DNA of 64,000 nt from positions 372,001 through 436,000 of the forward strand of contig NZ_ABGR01000001.1 in assembly GCF_000171815.1 (NCBI RefSeq), read 5' to 3'. The notes under the pieces are model-generated. The model saw only the letters and a list, made by a program, of their open reading frames with translations. It was not told where the DNA came from and searched no databases. Origin of the DNA: Vibrio sp. AND4 (lineage in GTDB: Bacteria; Pseudomonadota; Gammaproteobacteria; Enterobacterales; Vibrionaceae). The stretch's first letter is position 1; every line of letters starts with the position of its first letter. The position numbers and the translations under genes are program-made. This document shows, one piece after another, positions 7,962-15,514 of the stretch.

Positions 7962-9740
7962 TTAGTGACCGAAAATACGCATAGACCAGTTTTTAATAAC
8001 GCCAGGTTTTGCATTGTTTGCCATAGGTACATCGTAGATTGCGGAAGAATTAAAATAGGCAATGAATGAGAACACCTCATCGCCGTTGGTATCGATTGCT
8101 CGCAGTGTCCATTCACCTTTTGCGTTTTCACCGTAGAATTGGTTAGAGAGCATTAATTGGTTTTCATACCCGACGATAGATGGGTCCAGTGATTGGCCAA
8201 CTAGGCCGTTACGTGGCGTTTGTAAAACAGAGCGCGTTCCCGATGGAGAAAGTAGCTCGATTGCCAAATCTGGTAGACGAGAGTGCTCAAGTGTTAATTT
8301 CACTTGTACTGATTCGACAGTGATGTCATCGGTCACATCAATCACTGAAGAACCACCTGCCAAGCTTGCGTCTGGAACACTGACTTTCGTCGCATTGTTC
8401 GTCCAAGGTGTAATGATCTGTTTTGGCAAAACATTGTTCGTCATACGAGCACGCTTCATTGCTTCATCTAGGTTGACCGCGCCAAAACCATAGAAGGTAT
8501 GGAAGTCAACGCCAGCGGCGTTTTTCTGCCATGGCGAAATCGCCTCGTAGCTCACTAAGTCACCTTGGTTATTAACGAACTCCAGTTGAACGCCTGGGTG
8601 TTCTTTGTTTGTTACGCTGGCTGTTTCTGCAATTAACGCGCGAACATCGCGAGCGGTTAGCGCGTGGTTTGTCGACATGACTGCAGCAATTACACCGGAG
8701 GTGTTTGGTGCTGCTGATGACGTACCATTCATTGTGCTGGTGTAGTTACAATTTGGGTCTTGGTCAGTACCACCATGCAGGCCGTTAATACCGATATCGT
8801 CACTGGTGTTTTGACCTTCTTCACACCCCATCAAGTCGGTGGTCAGCATTGCAGGAAAATCTTGACCGTATTCGCCAGCGGGTGCCGCAACCCAGACATT
8901 TGAGCCGACTGAAGAATAACTGGCACGAGTACCATTTGCACGCAATGCGCTGGTTACTAGGTTGTAGTAGTTCGAATTGTCGTAAGACTGCGCTGCGTTG
9001 TGCATAGGTAGCCCGTTGTTGTTACCGCCAGAGAAAAAATTACTCGGCAATACAAAGAATCGACCCGTATTGAAGTAGCGATAACCGTTACCTGCTGATT
9101 TGACGAATAAGGCACCACGACCCCAAGCGTTATTCTCGCTAACGTCCTGCATGACATCCAATTCTAATTTGAACTGAGGGTCGTTTTCATCGAAAGTAAT
9201 CGGGGAAAGGGGGCTAAAGCCATAACTTTGGTTGAATACGCGAACGTCGCTCGTTGACGTGTCTGCACCGTGAGAGATTAACCAACCTTCAGTAGTTTGA
9301 TTTGCGAGCCAGTTAAAGCCCAAAAGGGAAGAGCGAGAAGCGACACCGCGAACGCCTTCGTTGTTGTTACCAACAGCACTGATGAGACCAGCAACCGCTG
9401 TCCCGTGCCCATTGTTATCAACTGGATATTCAGCTGGGTAGGTAGAATCTTCAATGAAGTTCTTGCTGCCCTCGACAACGTTAGCTGCAAGATCTGGGTG
9501 ATCGATCTGTACACCGGAGTCTATGACAGCGACTTTTACACCGACACCTGCAATGCCCATTGCTTGTGTCAGTTTAGTGTTTAAATCATTACCAGCGATG
9601 GCAGGATTTGCTGCGAATGCAGATTGGCCAATGTTGTTTAAGTGCCATTGCTCTGGGTAGAGCGGATCGTTAGCCGAAACGGCAGGTGCTAGGCCTACTG
9701 CCAACATTGCAGTAAATAGGCGATTAATGCGTGTTTCCAT
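7962..9740 (-). CDS. Secreted kexin-like subtilase (S8) with P/Homo-B domain
   Basis: A 592-residue secreted serine protease. After the signal peptide (cut near AVSA/NDP), the catalytic domain shows Asp in VAVIDSGVQIDHPD, His in NNGHGTAVAGLI, Asn in the oxyanion region KSAGNG, and Ser in MNGTSSAAPNTSGV. The C-terminal part is a P domain (VQVKLTLEHSRLPDLAIELL and GEWTLRAIDTNGD), typical of kexins and of Aeromonas ASP. No large N-terminal propeptide is visible, which also fits ASP, whose folding depends on the downstream chaperone. The ATG at 9740 is chosen for the GAGG eight bases upstream; one at 9752 lacks a signal. Confidence 0.9.
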   Translation of the reverse strand: METRINRLFTAMLAVGLAPAVSANDPLYPEQWHLNNIGQSAFAANPAIAGNDLNTKLTQAMGIAGVGVKVAVIDSGVQIDHPDLAANVVEGSKNFIEDSTYPAEYPVDNNGHGTAVAGLISAVGNNNEGVRGVASRSSLLGFNWLANQTTEGWLISHGADTSTSDVRVFNQSYGFSPLSPITFDENDPQFKLELDVMQDVSENNAWGRGALFVKSAGNGYRYFNTGRFFVLPSNFFSGGNNNGLPMHNAAQSYDNSNYYNLVTSALRANGTRASYSSVGSNVWVAAPAGEYGQDFPAMLTTDLMGCEEGQNTSDDIGINGLHGGTDQDPNCNYTSTMNGTSSAAPNTSGVIAAVMSTNHALTARDVRALIAETASVTNKEHPGVQLEFVNNQGDLVSYEAISPWQKNAAGVDFHTFYGFGAVNLDEAMKRARMTNNVLPKQIITPWTNNATKVSVPDASLAGGSSVIDVTDDITVESVQVKLTLEHSRLPDLAIELLSPSGTRSVLQTPRNGLVGQSLDPSIVGYENQLMLSNQFYGENAKGEWTLRAIDTNGDEVFSFIAYFNSSAIYDVPMANNAKPGVIKNWSMRIFGH

Positions 9741-9944
9741 TTTTGACCTCATGTCTTTGTTAGGAACTTTAATACCTGTTCGATATTCCTTTAAGCAGGT
9801 ATTAATAAAGTTAACGATTACAAATGGAAACGAAAACGGGTCACGCCTTATTTAGTTTTATTTTTCGACGCACGACATTATCTTGGTAATGAGTGCTTGA
9901 GTTCATATTGGTATCTAGATAAGAGCAGAAGAGGTTGCGTGTTT

Positions 9945-9980
9945 AAAAAGCAGAAAATTTAGTGCTTTTTTCTGCTTTTT
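9945..9980 (-). terminator. Intrinsic terminator of the GGDEF-lipoprotein operon
   Basis: AAAAAGCAGAAAA pairs with TTTTCTGCTTTTT around a ten-base loop, 16 bases past the lipoprotein stop, with T tracts in both directions. The 200 bases between it and the protease start hold the protease promoter. Confidence 0.85.
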
Positions 9981-9995
9981 ATAGAATTGATTGGT

Positions 9996-10331
9996 TTATA
10001 TAGCAGGTCGTGTGGTTGGCTTAGGTTCTGTAGGGCCTTGTTCTTTATTAAAAAGTAGGCCGTCAACGACTTTTTCTATGTAGGTCATCTTATATTCCTG
10101 ATCACACCAACGTTTGTTTAAACCGCGGCGGTTAAACTCAGCGCCTATTGCCACGCGTGTTTGACTAGATGCCCGTTGGTAATATAACGTTTCGCATAAT
10201 TGTATGTTACTCATTTGCTGAGCGTACACATTGACACTACTGCTTCTCATCCCTAATTGTGCGGCTTGTTGATTGCTGCATGCCACTAATATAAAGGGGG
10301 ACAGTACAGCGAGAATCCATTTTTTTTTCAT
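9996..10331 (-). CDS. Small putative lipoprotein, co-transcribed with a diguanylate cyclase
   Basis: A 111-residue protein with a lipoprotein signal, MKKKWILAVLSPFILVAC, in which LVAC is the lipobox. The mature part contains two further cysteines and ends in a Pro/Thr-rich tail. I recognise no family. The gene starts eight bases after the GGDEF gene, without a strong ribosome binding site, so it is probably translated by coupling. Small lipoproteins paired with membrane diguanylate cyclases can act as sensor partners for the periplasmic domain; that is an inference here. Confidence 0.75.
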   Translation of the reverse strand: MKKKWILAVLSPFILVACSNQQAAQLGMRSSSVNVYAQQMSNIQLCETLYYQRASSQTRVAIGAEFNRRGLNKRWCDQEYKMTYIEKVVDGLLFNKEQGPTEPKPTTRPAI

Positions 10332-10339
10332 TGTGTTTT

Positions 10340-12268
10340 CTATGACGTCGAGTGAATTTGATACTGGTTTCGACCAGATTGCTTAGCATTATACAGAGCT
10401 TGATCTGCAGCCAGAAACCATTGGTCCCATTGGTTTTTCATACTTTGCGCACTAAGTTCATTAACTGCGCCGATTGAGATCGTCGCGCTTAGTGAGTCAG
10501 AGTCAACCACGAGGTTACTGTTTTCTACAGCAAGTCGCAAACGCTCTAGTGTTTTTGCACAGTCGGCAGCAAGTTTAATTTCAAAAAGTAGTACGAACTC
10601 TTCGCCCCCCCAACGAACAAGTAAATCATCCGCACGAGTTGCCTCGTCGAGCGCATGTGCAACGTTCAGCAGCATTTTGTCCCCAATATCATGGCCGAAT
10701 TGGTCATTGAAGGCTTTGAAGTGGTCGATATCGATGACGGCAAGGGCGAACTTGCGGTCGGGGCTTCGACGTGCCATTTTATCCAGCCAACTGGTGAGAT
10801 AGCGACGATTATACACTTTAGTTAATGGGTCTGTGGTATTTTGCTGCGCCAGTTCCTCGTTCACTTTATTCATTTGGTGTATATAACCAAATAACCAAAA
10901 ACTCGCGGCGGCAATTACGAGAAAATAAAAGTTTTCACGGTAGCGCTGGGATTTTAGCTCAGAGGCTTGAAGTGCGTTCTTTGCTTCGAGAAGGGTTAAT
11001 TCGTTCTGGGCCAGTTTTGCTTCAAGGTTGAGTTTTATGTTAATCATCTCCTCATCATGAGCATGGCTATCAAAGCTTCTTTCTAAGTCTCTTAAACGGT
11101 CCAAGTTATCGAACGCTTTTTCAAAGTCCTTTAACTTTTGATAGGAACGAACAAGCACTAAATAGGCGGTCATTTGTTGCTGGGTTTCTTCGCTTGTCGT
11201 TTCACTCAGGCTATTTAATGCTGCAGTAGCACTCTTAATCGCTTGCTTATATTTACCATCTTTAAGGTAAGTTTCAGCAAATGCTTCGTAACAGACGGAC
11301 TTTAAGCCTTTTAAATGCTGTGGGTTCGGAAGCTCCAAGCATGCCTGTGCAAGCTCATAAGACTCCTCTATCCTGTCAAGTTCACTGAGAATTCGGGATA
11401 AGTTGGCGATTGAATTGTGTTTGATTTTAACAGAACCGGTCTCCATCGAGAGTTTAGCTGCTTTATCGAAATCACGCTCTGACTCTTCGTGTTTCCCCAT
11501 ACCATAGTTGATAATACTTGAGTTCGCATACATGATGGCAAGGAACAGAGTATTATTGTACGTATTTTTACTGTTTAGGTATCCGTTAATGGCTTTGTCT
11601 AGATAGGTTTTGGCTTGTTGCCAGTCTGACAGTTCCACGTAAAGTGAAGCGATGTTATTGAGTGTCATGGCGATTTGGATTTCAAACTCAGATCCCTCAA
11701 GTAAATCGTAAGCCGTTTGGTAATGCTTTAACCCCGTTTGTATTTGAGAACGCTGAACTTCGGCATTACCTAGCCAACGGTAAGCTCGACCCGTGAGAGA
11801 GTGGTAACCAATTTGGCGAGAGATATTGATGACGTCATGTAAAAGGAGTTCGGCTTGCCACACTTCATCCGAGTCTAAGAGTTCAATAGCTTGGTTTAGC
11901 TTAGCTTCTGCTACCACCCAAGGTAATTTATTTCGTTTACCGAACTCAATAAGATCAGGGGATTGATCAACAGGAATACCTTCGTAACGTTCTAAATAAA
12001 TGCGGCCGAAATAATAAAGAGCCTGTGAATCTGCTGATGCGTTTTTGGGTAATGTTAAGTTGACTAGACTGATTGCGTTAGGTCGATCGATAGAGTTGAA
12101 ATAAAACTCCAACATCGACTCGTCTTTTATCGAGAGGTTATGTCTTAGATAGCTTTCTGCCTTTGCATTAATCGCTGCTAAGCTTTCCGTTGAATACAGA
12201 AGACCAAACACAATCGGTATTAGGTACCGTAGCTTATTAAACGGTAATAGTTTTAGACGGTTGAACAA
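10340..12268 (-). CDS. Diguanylate cyclase with periplasmic TPR sensor region (TPR-TM-GGDEF)
   Basis: A 642-residue membrane protein that should make cyclic di-GMP. A signal sequence or anchor lies at residues 10-32, followed by about 400 residues of TPR-like helical repeats (for example SLTGRAYRWLGNAEV and MTLNNIASLYVELSDWQQAK), a coiled coil, and one membrane segment (FYFLVIAAASFWLFGYI). The C-terminal GGDEF domain has an intact active site GGEEF near residue 553 and an inhibitory I-site RADD exactly five residues before it, so product inhibition is expected. No EAL domain. The sensed signal is unknown. Confidence 0.92.
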   Translation of the reverse strand: MFNRLKLLPFNKLRYLIPIVFGLLYSTESLAAINAKAESYLRHNLSIKDESMLEFYFNSIDRPNAISLVNLTLPKNASADSQALYYFGRIYLERYEGIPVDQSPDLIEFGKRNKLPWVVAEAKLNQAIELLDSDEVWQAELLLHDVINISRQIGYHSLTGRAYRWLGNAEVQRSQIQTGLKHYQTAYDLLEGSEFEIQIAMTLNNIASLYVELSDWQQAKTYLDKAINGYLNSKNTYNNTLFLAIMYANSSIINYGMGKHEESERDFDKAAKLSMETGSVKIKHNSIANLSRILSELDRIEESYELAQACLELPNPQHLKGLKSVCYEAFAETYLKDGKYKQAIKSATAALNSLSETTSEETQQQMTAYLVLVRSYQKLKDFEKAFDNLDRLRDLERSFDSHAHDEEMINIKLNLEAKLAQNELTLLEAKNALQASELKSQRYRENFYFLVIAAASFWLFGYIHQMNKVNEELAQQNTTDPLTKVYNRRYLTSWLDKMARRSPDRKFALAVIDIDHFKAFNDQFGHDIGDKMLLNVAHALDEATRADDLLVRWGGEEFVLLFEIKLAADCAKTLERLRLAVENSNLVVDSDSLSATISIGAVNELSAQSMKNQWDQWFLAADQALYNAKQSGRNQYQIHSTS

Positions 12269-12693
12269 AGCGAAGCCTCAAATTGAAACACTTAAGAAGT
12301 CTAACATTTCTCTTCTACAAATAATTGCCATTGAGTTATTTGTCTCGGTATAAAAAAAAATGCGTGAAAGCAGATCACACAAATAATGGTTTTTTTACAA
12401 AAATAAATGAAGGGCTTCGTTAGCTGAAGAAAAATCAGTGGCTCCATGTTAGGTTTATTGCATAAGTATTATGATTTATGGCGTAGGACATAATTGAATT
12501 ATTAATGCTTGAAGGCCAAGAAATACGGCGCAGAGGTTGTTGTTCGAGGAATATCTAGTCCGGCTAAGATTTCATATTAATGTCATAAATATTTAATATC
12601 AATATGCATTGTGCAAATGGATGTTTTAGGTGTAGTGTTATAGAGTGATAAAAAATTAGGCTTATAATCAGTGGTTAATAAAGGAGAACGCCT
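12269..12693. other. AT-rich intergenic region upstream of the diguanylate cyclase gene
   Basis: About 425 bases with A/T runs (such as at 12351-12360) and no open frame that looks coding. It should contain the promoter of the minus-strand GGDEF operon and, at the right end, that of the small plus-strand ORF at 12694. Confidence 0.4.
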
Positions 12694-12795
12694 ATGCATA
12701 ACGAAATGATTCAACCTTGTTACCTTGGTATTATCGGACGTATTTGTATCGCGTCATTACTTATGATTGCCAGCGTTTTTACGGTTATATATTGA
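12694..12795 (+). CDS. Putative 33-residue single-pass membrane microprotein
   Basis: The ORF encodes MHNEMIQPC followed by a hydrophobic run (YLGIIGRICIASLLMIASVF) and a short VIY end, so it would be a single membrane segment. An AAAGGAGAA lies 8-9 bases before the ATG, which is among the best ribosome binding sites in this region. It stands alone in a long gap. No family recognised. Real translation is not proven. Confidence 0.5.
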   Translation: MHNEMIQPCYLGIIGRICIASLLMIASVFTVIY

Positions 12796-12835
12796 GATAG
12801 TCATCTATCGTGATCGAATAGAAACTTACAGCAAA

Positions 12836-12890
12836 TTTCAGGGATTACCGGAACACAATTAGGTAATAATGATAAGGTATATCCCTGAAA
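12836..12890. repeat. Inverted repeat downstream of the transporter gene
   Basis: TTTCAGGGAT at 12836-12845 and ATCCCTGAAA at 12881-12890 form a perfect ten-base stem with a 35-base loop. It lies 22 bases beyond the stop of the minus-strand transporter and may be a terminator or RNA-stabilising hairpin, though a T tract is poor. Confidence 0.5.
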
Positions 12891-12911
12891 ATCGCCCCCA
12901 AGTTTTTGCTC

Positions 12912-14168
12912 TTAACGAGACAAACTAAAAATCAACGCGCTGACTGCGACAATTCCCATTACCAGCACAAAATAGTTTGACACTTTTCCACGATATTTCT
13001 GCAGCCCTTTTACCTTGTGAACGGCTAACATCGGCATAATGAATAATATCATTGCAATGATCGGGCCAGATAGCGACTCCATCATACCCAGAATACTTGG
13101 GTTTATGATCGCTGCAATCCAAATAGATACGAACAATACCATTACGCTGATGTAATCCACGCGTTGTTTTGGCATATCTGAATGCTTAGTTATCAATCCA
13201 TTCAGGCTTTCTCGTGCCCCGAGGAAGTGACCAAGAAAAGAGGATGTTATCGCCACAAACGCAACAAATGGGCCTAACGCCGCAATAAAAGTGTTGTCCG
13301 TTACGTTCGCTAAGTAGGTTAACACAGACACATTTTGCTCTTTGGCCTGTGCCAATTGGTCCGGAGATAATGTCAGGACGCAAGAGAATACAAACAATAG
13401 GACAAACGCGATCAGCACAATGCCAGTGCGGCGCAAAATAAGCTCTGACTTCTCATCTGCCATCTTGCCATAGTGACGACGTTGCACGTTGGCAAAGCTT
13501 GAGATTGCAGCCGCATGACTGAAAGAGAAGATCACTACAGGTATTGCTAACCATATGGTGCTCGCAAATGAGGACATCTCTGGTACCACTGTATTCGGCA
13601 TGTTCCAGTTTGGTATTAGGTAGAATGATAGAAACGCCAGGATGGCTATCAATGGGTAAACCATGATAGCAAAGGCACGCAGCATTACTCGTTCACCAGC
13701 CATCATGATTGAAATTAGACTAAATACTAAAACACCTGACAAAAGCACACGCGGTAATGGTTCCATACCTGCTTGATTGACCATAAAACTCTCAACGGTG
13801 TTAGTGATGCCAACGCCGTAGATAAGAAGGATTGGGAAGATGGAAAGGAAGTAAAGCAGTGAAATTACCCGGCCAGCTCTCGCGCCAAAATGCTCTTCTA
13901 CCACATCAGTGAAGTCAGCGTTTTTTATCTCTGATGACAACACAAAGCGAGCGAGGCCTCTATGGGCTAAATAGGTCATTGGGTAGGCAAGAAGTGCCAT
14001 GACAACCAGCGGCCAAAAACCACCTATACCCAAGTTAATTGGCAAGAATAGAATACCAGCGCCAACGGCAGTTCCAAACAGGCTTAATAGCCAGTGAGTG
14101 TCGTGTTTTGTCCAAGTACTATCGGTGGCTAATTTACCTAGATTTAACGCATATCGAGAATCTTTCAC
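12912..14168 (-). CDS. HAAAP-family amino acid permease (SdaC-like serine/threonine transporter)
   Basis: A 418-residue inner-membrane transporter with about eleven hydrophobic segments. The N-terminus SLFGTAVGAGILFLPINLG is the signature of the hydroxy/aromatic amino acid permease family, and the overall sequence is closest in character to SdaC/TdcC/YhaO proton symporters of serine or threonine. Length matches the family. No catabolic deaminase gene is adjacent. A strong CRP-site match lies 51-66 bases upstream, which fits catabolite control as known for sdaC of E. coli. The exact substrate remains open. Confidence 0.87.
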   Translation of the reverse strand: MKDSRYALNLGKLATDSTWTKHDTHWLLSLFGTAVGAGILFLPINLGIGGFWPLVVMALLAYPMTYLAHRGLARFVLSSEIKNADFTDVVEEHFGARAGRVISLLYFLSIFPILLIYGVGITNTVESFMVNQAGMEPLPRVLLSGVLVFSLISIMMAGERVMLRAFAIMVYPLIAILAFLSFYLIPNWNMPNTVVPEMSSFASTIWLAIPVVIFSFSHAAAISSFANVQRRHYGKMADEKSELILRRTGIVLIAFVLLFVFSCVLTLSPDQLAQAKEQNVSVLTYLANVTDNTFIAALGPFVAFVAITSSFLGHFLGARESLNGLITKHSDMPKQRVDYISVMVLFVSIWIAAIINPSILGMMESLSGPIIAMILFIMPMLAVHKVKGLQKYRGKVSNYFVLVMGIVAVSALIFSLSR

Positions 14169-14218
14169 TTAAAACTCGCTTTTATAAAAATAATAATCGC
14201 GCGAATGTTATATGTTTC

Positions 14219-14234
14219 AGTGATATTTATCACA
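14219..14234. promoter_or_regulatory. Putative CRP-binding site upstream of the amino acid permease
   Basis: AGTGATATTTATCACA matches the consensus TGTGA-N6-TCACA at nine of ten defined positions. It lies just upstream of the minus-strand permease start at 14168, a usual distance for class I or II activation once the leader is allowed for. Confidence 0.6.
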
Positions 14235-14432
14235 TTGACTCAGTGGTGAATCATGCTAGTGAAAAGGTGATGATGCAAACTATCAAACCAATAACTTTGC
14301 GAAAGTGCGATATATAATTTTGTTTATTTATATGTAAACCAGATTTATATCGTAATTTTCTATGGATTTGTAGTTTTTGATATTGTGGCCATGAATTCGT
14401 AGACTACATCGTAATTTAGGCGATGAGATGTA

Positions 14433-14840
14433 TTAGTCATTTAAAAAGTGAACGTTCAACTCTGTATACCCCGTTGAGTCATCCATCTTTCTTGTAAATC
14501 TCAGCTTTGAGTAGCAATGAAGGATAAGCTCTGCTGTGGTATCAATCACAGTGCCTTCCATTAAATGACCGCCCCAGATCTGCCCACTTCGATCAGAAGC
14601 TGAGATATGAATGTGTTGATGCTCGGGTGTCAAAGTGCCCATGATAGAGACAATTTCAAATGGCTCTTGTTTGTTTAACGCACTTTCCGCGCCCGCCAAA
14701 CGAAGGTTGAGTTCAGAGATACATCCAACACATGAAGCGATTGAACCTGCTGTGATTCCGTGTTTATCGACGAGTTTTGCTATGCTCTGCTTCAAATCCA
14801 TGCCTTTGGTGAGGCGTACTGCTATTACTTCAATCGACAT
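14433..14840 (-). CDS. PPC/DUF296 domain protein
   Basis: A 135-residue single-domain protein of the PPC (DUF296) family. The N-terminal half carries GSIASCVGCISELNLRLA, and the centre has HIHISASDRSGQIWGGHL, whose histidines are the conserved metal-binding positions of bacterial PPC trimers. In plants the domain accompanies AT-hook DNA-binding proteins; bacterial stand-alone members are of unknown function and may bind nucleic acid or a metal-linked ligand. It is monocistronic, with 264 bases of AT-rich sequence to the permease and 396 bases on its upstream side. Confidence 0.87.
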   Translation of the reverse strand: MSIEVIAVRLTKGMDLKQSIAKLVDKHGITAGSIASCVGCISELNLRLAGAESALNKQEPFEIVSIMGTLTPEHQHIHISASDRSGQIWGGHLMEGTVIDTTAELILHCYSKLRFTRKMDDSTGYTELNVHFLND

Positions 14841-15236
14841 GTTATTTCCTAATCAAAACCGGCCAGCAGGTCTGCGCGGACCCAAAGTCACACTAAACAA
14901 ACAAGCGTTAAAAGTGTTTTACAGTAGTCTTTTTACTGAACATTTAAATACTAGCGATAGTGTAACTTTAACGATTGCTTAGAAGAAGAGAAAATCGATG
15001 AATTGTGACACGATGCTAAACCTTAATGACGTTGTCGTTGGGTGCTCATATTGTCTTCTTTCGTGTACTGCTCTTCAATTTTCGGTTTTCTCTTCTTTTT
15101 CTTGCCTTCTTCTATAATTAGAGTTGTTAATAAGTTACCTCAATTGGTTCCTTCAATGTTTGAAGCATTGCGCTGTTAGTCCACTATTACTCGATTTCTT
15201 CCCGTAATGAAGGACATCAAGTAACAAGGAGAAGGT
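14841..15236. other. Intergenic region with a long inverted repeat (14983-15097)
   Basis: AAGAAGAGAAAATCGATGAATTG near 14983 is complementary to CAATTTTCGGTTTTCTCTTCTT at 15076-15097 over about 22 bases with three or four mismatches, with 70 bases between. The second arm runs into T-rich sequence on the plus strand. This could be a structured leader, a long-loop terminator or a small RNA. The remainder should hold the promoters of the PPC gene (left) and the plus-strand operon (right). Confidence 0.45.
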
Positions 15237-15497
15237 ATGTGTATTCGAAGTAGAACCATCAATGCTGTGGTGTGTATGTTACTCGTTGCTTCGGCGTGCG
15301 GATTCGTTGCTATGTATCAAAGCCACATTGAGCAACATCAGAAAATTGAGCAGCTACGAGTCCAATTGATGGAAAAAGAACATCAAATAGTTATCTCTAA
15401 TGAAGCGTTGTCCTATGTTCGTTATCAACATCAGCTTCTAGCAGAAGATTACAGACGTTTTAGAGATGAGCAATCCATGAATGGCATGCTGCAATAA
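15237..15497 (+). CDS. Small membrane-anchored coiled-coil protein
   Basis: An 86-residue protein with one N-terminal membrane segment (INAVVCMLLVASACGFVAMY) followed by a helical, charged region (HQKIEQLRVQLMEKEHQIV) likely to form a coiled coil facing the periplasm. AAGGAGAAGGT precedes the ATG. The gene ends 17 bases before the receiver-PP2C regulator gene, so the two form an operon and may act together. No known family recognised. Confidence 0.75.
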   Translation: MCIRSRTINAVVCMLLVASACGFVAMYQSHIEQHQKIEQLRVQLMEKEHQIVISNEALSYVRYQHQLLAEDYRRFRDEQSMNGMLQ

Positions 15498-15514
15498 TAC
15501 AAGCAAGGAAAGGC

